Origin: an uncultured Clostridia bacterium
GTDB lineage: Bacteria; Bacillota; Clostridia; Oscillospirales; Oscillospiraceae
NCBI GenBank assembly: GCA_946006895.1
Contig: CAMFZO010000071.1
Span: 1 to 7,320 of the forward strand
Length of the DNA stretch: 7,320 nucleotides
Direction of reading: 5' to 3'
Shown one piece after another: positions 1-4,857 of this stretch (the stretch's first letter is position 1; each line of letters begins with the position of its first letter). The position numbers were made by a program, and so were the translations under genes. Below the pieces are notes generated by a model. That model saw nothing but the letters and a program-made list of their open reading frames with translations. It ran no database searches and was not told the DNA's origin.

Positions 1-316
1 TCTGGAAGACCATGGCGATATCACGGTCCTTGGGGGCCACGTCGTTGACCAGACGGTCGCCGATGTAAAGCTCGCCGTCGGTGATCTCCTCCAGACCTGC
101 GATCATGCGCAGCGTCGTGGACTTGCCGCAGCCGGACGGTCCCACCAGCACAACAAATTCCCGGTCCTGGATCTCCAGATTGAACTCCTGGACCGCGACG
201 ACACCTTCCTCGGTGATCTGCAGATTGTTTTTCTTCTCAGTCTCGTCCTTCTTTTTCTTCTTTTTCTCTGTGTGTGGGTAGATCTTTTTTACATTTTTCA
301 GGGTGACATTTGCCAT
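1..316 (-). CDS. Sugar ABC transporter ATP-binding protein, MsmX/UgpC family (partial, N-terminal part)
   Basis: The minus strand encodes about 105 residues beginning MANVTLKNVKKIYP and running off the left edge. Visible motifs are the Walker A loop GPSGCGKST (about residues 59-67), the following LRMIAGLEE, and the Q-loop region DIAMVFQ at the window edge. This is the nucleotide-binding subunit that energises uptake of oligosaccharides or glycerol-3-phosphate; in Firmicutes one such ATPase often serves several permeases. Between KKIYP and VAVQEFNLEI there is a charged insert of about 25 residues with a run of six lysines, absent from B. subtilis MsmX as I recall it. The ATG at 316 is chosen because MANVTLKNV is the usual family start; the Shine-Dalgarno is weak (a GGAGG lies about 22 nt upstream). 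Family assignment is firm; the substrate cannot be told from this fragment. Confidence 0.93.
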   Translation of the reverse strand, partial: MANVTLKNVKKIYPHTEKKKKKKDETEKKNNLQITEEGVVAVQEFNLEIQDREFVVLVGPSGCGKSTTLRMIAGLEEITDGELYIGDRLVNDVAPKDRDIAMVFQ

Positions 317-488
317 GTTACCGACTTTGATACAGGGGCCTCCGCCAGCCTGTACCTCGCGACCGCCCGCGTTGGAGCGCGACGCATTACGGCAGGTCTC
401 CACACTGCCGCACCGCAAGTCTGCGGACTGAATTACTCCTTTCCCGGCGGTTTGCGGCAATGTTGTGGAGTTGCCGCGCCTACCTTAA
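317..488 (-). other. Hairpin-rich 5' leader of the ABC ATPase gene
   Basis: About 170 nt separate the predicted transcription start (near 488) from the ATG at 316. Four perfect short inverted repeats lie in it: 454-460/471-477 (GCGGCAA/TTGCCGC), 413-417/422-426 (CCGCA/TGCGG), 390-395/405-410 (CGGCAG/CTGCCG) and 331-336/349-354 (TACAGG/CCTGTA). The last encloses the only GGAGG-like sequence near the gene. I recognise no known riboswitch class, and there is no hairpin followed by a U-tract. The structure is seen directly; a regulatory role is inference. Confidence 0.4.
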
Positions 489-495
489 TGGCAAT

Positions 496-525
496 ATCAT
501 ATCATATCTGCATTTTCCTCCGCAA
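496..525 (-). promoter_or_regulatory. Predicted sigma-A promoter of the ABC ATPase gene
   Basis: Read on the minus strand: TTGCGG (525-520), an 18-nt spacer, then TATGAT (501-496). A TG at 504-503 gives an extended -10, TGATATGAT. The predicted start is near 488. The moderate -35 is offset by the extended -10. Confidence 0.55.
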
Positions 526-816
526 TAGCGCACTTCGTACAGATTTCGCTCTGGATTTTTGGTGAAAATGCCCCGAATTTTGAAGAATGTCGGGAAAAAC
601 GGCAGAAATAACCACCGGCCGTGGGGTATGCACCAGCCCCTTGGGGCATGCCCTCGGCTGAGCCTATAGGCTCATCGGCTTTATGCGCATCCAAGGCCCC
701 CTCTGACGAGGGGGCTGGATTTTTGCGCAGCAAAAAGACTGAGGGAGAGATTTTCTCTTCTTGTTTCTCTCCCTCCGTCTTCGCCTTACGGCGAATCCAC
801 CTCCCTCATCATACTT

Positions 817-874
817 AGAATCTGATAAAAAGGTTTGAAACCTTTTTATAGCGCCTTCAGGCGCGTCAGATTCT
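817..874. repeat. Three-way-junction (cloverleaf-like) inverted repeat
   Basis: The outer arms AGAATCTGA (817-825) and TCAGATTCT (866-874) are perfectly complementary. They enclose two side-by-side hairpins: ATAAAAAGG...CCTTTTTAT (about 825-849, near-perfect palindrome) and GCGCC-TTCA-GGCGC (851-864). As RNA or single-stranded DNA this would fold into a compact three-way junction. The first inner hairpin, with flanking A and T runs, could also act as a weak bidirectional terminator. Confidence 0.6.
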
Positions 875-928
875 GCACGAGACGGCACAGCGTGCCTTAA
901 GCACGATGTGAGTGTGCGCAGCACACGG

Positions 929-959
929 GATTCTTGATGAAACTTTTTCATCAAGAATC
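929..959. repeat. 14-bp perfect hairpin, loop CTT
   Basis: GATTCTTGATGAAA (929-942) and TTTCATCAAGAATC (946-959) are exact reverse complements with a 3-nt loop. There is no GC-rich stem plus T-tract as in an intrinsic terminator. Both strands read a Met-Lys-x-Phe-His-Gln-Glu-like peptide here, which explains the spurious overlapping ORFs. Confidence 0.65.
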
Positions 960-1044
960 AGTATCAGAGGGAGGCTTTCCGCTGCGGCGGTACTCGGCTT
1001 TGCGAAAGCTATTGGAGCCACCAGCCTGGTGGTTTTCTTTCACC

Positions 1045-1085
1045 AAAAAACCACCGGGGTGTCGGCACAGCGTCCGACGCCCCGG
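1045..1085 (-). terminator. Rho-independent terminator of the BIG2 membrane-protein gene
   Basis: On the minus strand a GC-rich stem pairs 1074-1085 with 1054-1065 (12 positions; one A-C mismatch at 1060/1079 on this strand) around an 8-nt loop. It is followed by TGG and six T (1050-1045). It lies about 15 nt past the TGA at 1102-1100, the expected place for an intrinsic terminator. Confidence 0.75.
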
Positions 1086-1099
1086 CGGGGATAAACAAA

Positions 1100-1978
1100 T
1101 CAATGGAAGACCCAGATGTTGCCGGACCCAAAGCGGAAGGCGACGGTATCGTACATGGAGCCGGAGCTGTCCGCGTTATAATAGATCTCGGCGGTGGTCT
1201 TGTCGGCAAAGGTGGCGGTAAAGCAGTAGTAACCGCCCTCGGTGCCGCTGTAGTCCCAGGTGAAGCGGTAGGAGCCGTCGGGGCAGTAGATATGGCCGCC
1301 GGAGTTGCTGTAGAGGGACAGGGAATAGTTTTTGCCGTAGAAATACTGCACCTGCCCGTCCAGGGTGGCGGCGTACAGCTCCCGGTTGCCGACGGCGGCA
1401 GCTTCCTCCTCGGTCAGGGGCGGCTCGACGATGAGATAGCAGGAGGCCTTGCAGCCGCTCTCCGTCAGCACGGTGATGACGCAGTTGCCCTCGGCAAGGG
1501 CAGTGACCTTGCCGTAGGCGTCGATGGAGGCCACCGTCTCGTCGCTGAGCTGCCAGGTGATCTCGTCGTCGCTGTCGGCGGGGGTGAGCTGATAGGTCAG
1601 GCGGCAGCTCTCGCCCTTGGTCAGCTTGACCTCCGCAGAGCCGAGAGCGATGTCCTCCGCCGGTATGCCCCGCAGTACAAGCCAGACCACCGCGCCCGCC
1701 ACCAGGAGCAGAAAGACCACCAGTGCCAAAATCGGGGTCCAGCGTTTTTTGTCCCGCCTGGGACGGCGGGGACGGACATTGGGCACCGCGGCGGGTTTTT
1801 CGGGGGCGTTGTTCTCCGCGCCGGGGGCGTCTGTTTTTTCATCGGGACTGCTGCTTGCAGCCTCCGGGTTTGTATCCTCTGCGGGAACTTCCTCCCCGGA
1901 AACGGCTTTCTCCCCGGGAAGGCTTTCTTCTTCGGGGACGCTCCCGTTTTCCGGCAGGGCGCCGCTATATTCCTCCAT
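1100..1978 (-). CDS. Single-pass membrane protein with BIG2 (bacterial Ig-like) domain
   Basis: This 292-residue protein starts at the ATG at 1978, preceded by AAAGGAGG (1993-1986) at 7-nt spacing; the longer frame to 2056 has no comparable ribosome site. Residues 1-66 form an acidic, Pro/Glu/Ser-rich low-complexity tail, 69-79 a basic stretch (RPRRPRRDKKR), and 82-102 one hydrophobic helix. The basic stretch before the helix predicts the N-terminus inside and the C-terminal part outside the cell. Residues about 107-185 match a BIG2 domain (VKLTKGESCRLTYQLTP, then DETVASIDAYGKVTALAEGN and a closing beta strand). Residues 190-292 are rich in Tyr, Gly and Ser and I do not recognise them. An adhesion, scaffold or wall-sensing role is possible, but no catalytic motif is visible. 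It appears monocistronic, with its own terminator and repeats upstream. Confidence 0.85.
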   Translation of the reverse strand: MEEYSGALPENGSVPEEESLPGEKAVSGEEVPAEDTNPEAASSSPDEKTDAPGAENNAPEKPAAVPNVRPRRPRRDKKRWTPILALVVFLLLVAGAVVWLVLRGIPAEDIALGSAEVKLTKGESCRLTYQLTPADSDDEITWQLSDETVASIDAYGKVTALAEGNCVITVLTESGCKASCYLIVEPPLTEEEAAAVGNRELYAATLDGQVQYFYGKNYSLSLYSNSGGHIYCPDGSYRFTWDYSGTEGGYYCFTATFADKTTAEIYYNADSSGSMYDTVAFRFGSGNIWVFH

Positions 1979-2057
1979 GGACGATCCTCCTTTCGAGGGA
2001 AAAGGCTTGTTTTTCTCTGTGATGCTATGCAACATATAATAGCTGCACGTTAGCACC

Positions 2058-2091
2058 CGTAGGGGCAGCTATCAGCCGCCCGCAATGCGGG
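2058..2091. repeat. GC-rich palindromic repeat, copy A
   Basis: GTAGGGGCAGCT-ATC-AGCCGCCC (2059-2081) is a near copy of the palindrome found intact at 2367-2390 and 2476-2499. A second small hairpin CCCGCA/TGCGGG (2079-2091) follows. It lies 80-115 bp upstream of the BIG2 gene start, so it may form part of that gene's 5' region. I found no good promoter between it and the gene. Confidence 0.6.
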
Positions 2092-2366
2092 TGTTTCATG
2101 CAGTGATCAGTGAAGAGTGAATGGTGAATAGTGAATAGTGAATAACGGAGGTGTCTGCTTCGCAGACGAATAGTAATTATGAGTGCACTTACAACAAAGC
2201 GTCCGTAGGGACTGGCCTCCCGGACAGTCCGACTGAAAATTTGACCTCGACGGGCAAATTCTCAGCAATGCAATATCTCACGGATGAGAACGATTATGGA
2301 ACATCGAGTTCCAAAATCGTTTTGGGCCGGGACGCCGGCCCCTATACACGATTCACCATTCCCATC

Positions 2367-2390
2367 GTAGGGGCGGCTATCAGCCGCCCG
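2367..2390 (+). repeat. GC-rich palindromic repeat, copy B
   Basis: GTAG followed by GGGCGGCT-ATC-AGCCGCCC. This is exactly the reverse complement of 2476-2499, so the two form an inner inverted pair inside the MITE-like element. Confidence 0.75.
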
Positions 2391-2475
2391 TGTACCCTGG
2401 CAGCATCCGCAGGGACGATGTTTTTTGGCGACGGGCCGTACGGGAGGCAGGCCCGTACGGGGGTGTGCGTTAAAG

Positions 2476-2499
2476 CGGGCGGCTGATAGCCGCCCCTAC
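2476..2499 (-). repeat. GC-rich palindromic repeat, copy C
   Basis: GGGCGGCT-GAT-AGCCGCCC followed by CTAC; an exact 24-bp inverted copy of 2367-2390. Confidence 0.75.
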
Positions 2500-2608
2500 A
2501 GAGCTTCTTTGGCCGTGCGTTCATAATTTTTTCCGTCTGCGAAGCAGACACCTCCGTTATTCACTATTCACTATTCACTATTCACTTTTCACCATTCACT
2601 GTTCACTG

Positions 2609-2637
2609 TGCACGGGCGGCTGATAGCCGCCCGTGCA
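2609..2637. repeat. GC-rich palindromic repeat, copy D (13-bp perfect stem)
   Basis: The arms 2609-2621 and 2625-2637 are perfectly complementary around the loop GAT, with GGGCGGCT/AGCCGCCC at the centre. It directly abuts the right end of the MITE-like element. Confidence 0.75.
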
Positions 2638-2648
2638 AAATATCATTT

Positions 2649-2700
2649 GTCTGCGAAGCAGACACATCCGTCATTCACCCTTAGTCCTTAGCCCTTAGCC
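2649..2700 (-). repeat. Solitary third copy of the MITE terminal core plus a variant 7-bp array
   Basis: 2649-2672 matches the 24-bp core of the element ends at 22 of 24 positions, in the orientation of the right end. It is followed by four 7-bp units on the plus strand: ATTCACC, CTTAGTC, CTTAGCC, CTTAGCC (2673-2700). The phase of seven is kept but the unit sequence has changed from ATTCACT to CTTAGCC. It is probably the remnant of a second element. The remaining gap to rsmA (2701-2751) holds only the hairpin AAGCTGC-ATGG-GCAGCTT (2704-2721), without a T-tract. Confidence 0.6.
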
Positions 2701-2751
2701 ATGAAGCTGCATGGGCAGCTTAGGGCCGACAGGGTCAAGTGCGCGTCCTTG

Positions 2752-3609
2752 TTATTTTCTTCCCAGGGCGTTGGACAGACGGGCGAATTCGTCGATGCCC
2801 AGGGTCTCACCCCGGACGGTGGGGGAGAGGCCGCAGTCCGTCAGGAGCTGCGAAAGCTGCGCCTTGTCCCGATCGCCGAAAGCGGCTGCCAGGGCGTTGA
2901 GCAGGGTCTTGCGCCGCATGGCAAAGGCGGCCCGGACGGTGCGGAAGAACATCCCCTCGTCGTCGATGGGCGCCGGCGCCTCGGCGCGGATGTCCAGCCG
3001 GACCACGGCGCTGGTGACCTTCGGACGGGGCATAAAGCAGTCCGGCGGCACGTCAAAGAGCAGCGCCGGCACGGCGTAATACCGGCACAGCACGGAAAAG
3101 GCCGAGTAATCGGAGGTGCCGGGCTTGGCGCAGATGCGCTGGGCCACCTCCTTCTGCACCATAACGGTGACGGCGGAGAAGCACCGGCTCTCTAAGAGCT
3201 TTGTCAGGACGGGGGAGGTGATATAGTAGGGCAGGTTGGCGCAGGCCACAGGCCGCAGACCCGGCAGGGCCTCCCGCACCAGGGCAGGCAGATCGGCCTT
3301 CAGGGCGTCGCAGAAGCGCAGCTCCAGGTTGTCAAATTCCCCCACGGTGCGCGCCAAAACCGGCTGCAGGGTGGTGTCCACCTCCAGGGCGACCACCTTC
3401 CCCGCCCGCAGGCACAGCTCCTGAGTCAGAGGGCCGAAGCCCGGTCCGATCTCCACCGCGCCGCAGGTGCCGTCGATGCCGGATTCCTCCGCAATGCGGC
3501 GGGGCACCCACCGCTGGGTCAGGAAATTCTGCCCCTTGGCCTTGGAAAAATGAAATCCAAATTCCGCCAGCAGGGACTTCATCACCTGCACGTTGCAGAC
3601 ATCCAGCAT
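2752..3609 (-). CDS. rsmA: 16S rRNA (adenine1518-N6/adenine1519-N6)-dimethyltransferase RsmA (KsgA)
   Basis: The protein has 285 residues, close to the usual 270-295. It dimethylates two adjacent adenines in the 3' terminal helix of 16S rRNA late in 30S assembly, using S-adenosylmethionine. Visible family signatures are FSKAKGQNFL (21-30), SAM motif I EIGPGFGPLT (53-62), the acidic ribose contact in ALEVD (74-78), FCDAL (99-103), catalytic motif IV NLPY (125-128), and the C-terminal FMPRPKVTSAVVRL (192-205) and FAMRRKTLLNAL (229-240). I place the start at the ATG at 3609: GAGGTGG lies 6 nt upstream, and a predicted promoter start near 3625 would exclude the upstream in-frame ATGs. Loss of KsgA is known to give kasugamycin resistance. 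No clear intrinsic terminator follows it; repeat DNA does. Confidence 0.96.
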   Translation of the reverse strand: MLDVCNVQVMKSLLAEFGFHFSKAKGQNFLTQRWVPRRIAEESGIDGTCGAVEIGPGFGPLTQELCLRAGKVVALEVDTTLQPVLARTVGEFDNLELRFCDALKADLPALVREALPGLRPVACANLPYYITSPVLTKLLESRCFSAVTVMVQKEVAQRICAKPGTSDYSAFSVLCRYYAVPALLFDVPPDCFMPRPKVTSAVVRLDIRAEAPAPIDDEGMFFRTVRAAFAMRRKTLLNALAAAFGDRDKAQLSQLLTDCGLSPTVRGETLGIDEFARLSNALGRK

Positions 3610-3657
3610 AAAAAACCACCTCTTTTCAGCCATTTTAGCAGAAAAGAGGCGGTTTTT
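3610..3657 (-). terminator. Hairpin terminator after the yabE-like gene, holding the rsmA Shine-Dalgarno
   Basis: The arms 3657-3641 and 3627-3611 pair at 16 of 17 positions around a 13-nt loop. On the minus strand the distal arm ends in TTTTTT (3615-3610), 28 nt after the TAA of the wall-protein gene. The same arm contains GAGGTGG, the rsmA ribosome site, and the T-run directly precedes the rsmA ATG. The stem is nearly symmetric (A-run/T-run), so it could also terminate plus-strand transcripts. Confidence 0.65.
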
Positions 3658-3660
3658 CAA
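3632..3660 (-). promoter_or_regulatory. Predicted sigma-A promoter of rsmA, inside the terminator hairpin
   Basis: Minus strand: TTGAAA (3660-3655), a 17-nt spacer, TAAAAT (3637-3632), with a TG at 3640-3639 making an extended -10. The -10 lies in the hairpin loop. The predicted start is near 3625, leaving an untranslated leader of about 16 nt that begins just before the Shine-Dalgarno. Confidence 0.65.
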
Positions 3661-3685
3661 TAGGGTCGGGCGGTACGCCCTGACT

Positions 3686-4783
3686 TTAATTCAAAATGTA
3701 GGCCGTGCAGGCGCGCACGCCGAAGTCCCAGCACTCGTCGAAGGTGTCGAAGTACAGGTCGATCTTGTAGCCCTTGATGAGGCCGCCGGTATCCTCAGCG
3801 GTGCAGTAGCCGTAGATGTATTCGCCGTCGTTGGATACGATGTACATTTTCGTGCCCAGGGGAATATAGGCCGGGTCTACCGCCACGGCTCCCACACGGG
3901 CGACGGTGCCGGTGGCTGTGGTGCCCGTCTGTCCGTTGCAGGAATAGGCGGTGCAGGTGACGCTGAGCACGTCGGAGTAGGTGTAAGAGGTGCCGGAGAC
4001 GGTGGTGATGGTGCCCTCGCTGATGGCGTGTTCCTCGGCACCGGTCCCGTCCGTCGTTTCCAGAACCCGGTGGTCAGGCTCGTCGGGCTGGTCGGCAATG
4101 GCGCGTTCCGGCCCCCGAACCACCAGGCGGGTGACCGGTTCGGTGACGGTGGTTTTATCCAAAACCGTGTGGGAAACCCGGTGGCCGTTCTCATAGACCA
4201 CCTGAGCGGTGTAGTGGATCACGCCGTCCACGCCCTCAATGAGGGTCAGCTCCTCGCCCGGTTCCAGCTCCGAATCCTCGTAATACTTGGTCTCAAAAGG
4301 GACCGTCTTGTCATACTCGATGAGGGAAAGCTCCTTGTGGACGATCTCGACGGTCATGCCGTCGTAGGTGGGGGTGTCCTCCTCGCAGGAGAGGATGTCG
4401 CCGGTGCCGGGGACAATGCCCATCCTGTCCAGAAGGGAGCTTACGGTCTCGCCGTAGGTGCCGATGACGCGGGTCTCGCCCCAGTAGATGACCGTGACCA
4501 TCTGCATCCGCTGGATGTCGATGCGGCCGATGCCGTCGTTATAAGATGTGGTGTAGGTATCCTCCTCGCTCAGCTCAATGCCAGCCTCATCCAGCACCAC
4601 ATCCGGGTCTGTGCTGTAGGACTTGTGAACAGTCATGAAATCACCGTCGGTGATGACAAAGCTGTTCTGTGCGAAAACAGTCAGGGACAACAGGCTGACA
4701 ATGACGGCCGCCATAAGGGCCATAGCGATGATCCGGTGAGGGATCCTTCTGCGGAATCTGAACTGTTCCGTTGCTCTGCGCAT
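3686..4783 (-). CDS. Secreted G5/3D-domain cell-wall protein (YabE/RpfB-like)
   Basis: The protein has 365 residues, starting at the ATG at 4783 with AAAGGAGG (4799-4792) 8 nt upstream. Residues 1-38 form a signal peptide: basic FRFRRR, a hydrophobic core, cleavage likely after VFA. Two DUF348 ubiquitin-like repeats follow (about 42-78 and 95-132), then a G5 domain (about 147-224), a Ser/Thr/Asp/Glu-rich linker (225-270) and a C-terminal 3D domain (about 273-364). The three conserved aspartates of 3D are visible in VAVDP (D303), AEDTGG (D331) and IDLYF (D342). The 3D fold is related to the lytic transglycosylase MltA, so a peptidoglycan-cleaving or remodelling role outside the membrane is likely; G5 domains bind N-acetylglucosamine-containing polymers. 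The lysozyme-like Rpf domain is absent. Gene order next to rsmA matches B. subtilis yabE-ksgA, but rnmV is missing. Confidence 0.9.
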   Translation of the reverse strand: MRRATEQFRFRRRIPHRIIAMALMAAVIVSLLSLTVFAQNSFVITDGDFMTVHKSYSTDPDVVLDEAGIELSEEDTYTTSYNDGIGRIDIQRMQMVTVIYWGETRVIGTYGETVSSLLDRMGIVPGTGDILSCEEDTPTYDGMTVEIVHKELSLIEYDKTVPFETKYYEDSELEPGEELTLIEGVDGVIHYTAQVVYENGHRVSHTVLDKTTVTEPVTRLVVRGPERAIADQPDEPDHRVLETTDGTGAEEHAISEGTITTVSGTSYTYSDVLSVTCTAYSCNGQTGTTATGTVARVGAVAVDPAYIPLGTKMYIVSNDGEYIYGYCTAEDTGGLIKGYKIDLYFDTFDECWDFGVRACTAYILN

Positions 4784-4811
4784 CAGAGTATCCTCCTTTC
4801 CATAGTGTTTG

Positions 4812-4828
4812 GTTTCAAAGCATGAAAC
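4812..4828 (-). other. Small hairpin in the leader of the yabE-like gene
   Basis: GTTTCA (4812-4817) and TGAAAC (4823-4828) pair around AAGCA, between the WalR-like box and the ribosome site. The Shine-Dalgarno itself is not covered. A mild mRNA-stability role is possible; nothing more can be supported. Confidence 0.35.
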
Positions 4829-4831
4829 TAT

Positions 4832-4848
4832 TGTTACTCTATTGTAAC
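4832..4848 (+). promoter_or_regulatory. Candidate WalR (YycF) binding box
   Basis: TGTTAC-TCTAT-TGTAAC on the plus strand is a perfect fit to the known WalR consensus TGTWAH-N5-TGTWAH. It sits inside two abutting 11-bp direct repeats, CTATTGTTACT (4828-4838) and CTATTGTAACT (4839-4849). It lies at about +3 to +20 of the predicted transcript of the yabE-like gene, a position where binding would be expected to hinder transcription. Confidence 0.55.
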
Positions 4849-4857
4849 TGCGAGATA

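Larger units (their letters stand above)
615..1050. repeat. Intergenic array of palindromes, non-coding
   Basis: This stretch has no convincing gene on either strand and consists largely of consecutive inverted repeats. Examples are 659-664/669-674 (TGAGCC/GGCTCA), 697-703/708-714 (CCCCCTC/GAGGGGG), 720-726/730-736 (TTTTTGC/GCAAAAA), 737-750/766-779 (13 of 14 paired, GAGGGAGAGA core), 780-785/790-795 (TTCGCC/GGCGAA), 884-888/892-896 (GGCAC/GTGCC), 912-917/921-926 (GTGTGC/GCACAC) and 1028-1036/1047-1055 (GGTGGTTTT/AAAACCACC). Short ORFs here read similarly on both strands because of the symmetry and are not taken as genes. The content resembles the dispersed palindromic repeats of Oscillospiraceae intergenic regions; copy number elsewhere cannot be seen from one window. 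Confidence 0.7.
2101..2608. mobile_element. MITE-like non-coding element with long terminal inverted repeats
   Basis: The left end 2101-2182 and right end 2521-2608 are inverted copies of each other. Each holds an outer array of 7-bp units (consensus AGTGAAT; six units left, seven right), then an identical 24-bp core (2144-2167 and 2535-2558) containing the hairpin GTCTGC-TTC-GCAGAC, then a short diverging AT-rich piece ending ATTATGA. The ~340-bp interior has no convincing gene but carries further symmetry: a hairpin at 2289-2302/2308-2321 (13 of 14 paired), GGGCCGG/CCGGCCC at 2324-2341, an inverted pair of palindromes at 2367-2390 and 2476-2499, and CCGTACGGG/CCCGTACGG around 2427-2451. No transposase is present, so mobility would depend on an enzyme elsewhere. 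I could not define a target-site duplication because the outermost 7-bp units are degenerate. Confidence 0.65.

Noticed and set aside
317..403. Small leader peptide overlapping the ABC ATPase start
   Set aside because: An ATG near 387 on the minus strand opens about 29 codons but has no ribosome site and no regulatory codon run.
664..954. Minus-strand 96-codon open frame and overlapping plus-strand frames at 912-1221
   Set aside because: Translations of palindromes; both strands give near-identical starts because of the 14-bp hairpin at 929-959.
1103..2053. 316-codon plus-strand open frame opposite the BIG2 gene
   Set aside because: It mirrors the real minus-strand gene; Gly/Ala/Val-rich composition, no ribosome site and no family motif. 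High GC makes the antisense frame open.
2151..2486. 111-codon open frame inside the MITE-like element
   Set aside because: Begins at the GTG of the 24-bp core and reads across palindromes; a facing frame starts with the same MSASQT residues because the ends are inverted copies. No ribosome site or codon bias.
2101..2700. CRISPR array
   Set aside because: The 7-bp units are too short and directly adjacent, without spacers; they belong to terminal inverted repeats.
3610..3660. 17-residue N-terminal extension of RsmA starting at 3660
   Set aside because: It would place the start in the -35 box and translate the terminator hairpin; the family N-terminus and ribosome site point to 3609.
3593..4825. 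410-codon plus-strand open frame across the wall-protein gene
   Set aside because: Antisense shadow of the G5/3D gene, whose signal peptide, domains, promoter and ribosome site are all convincing.
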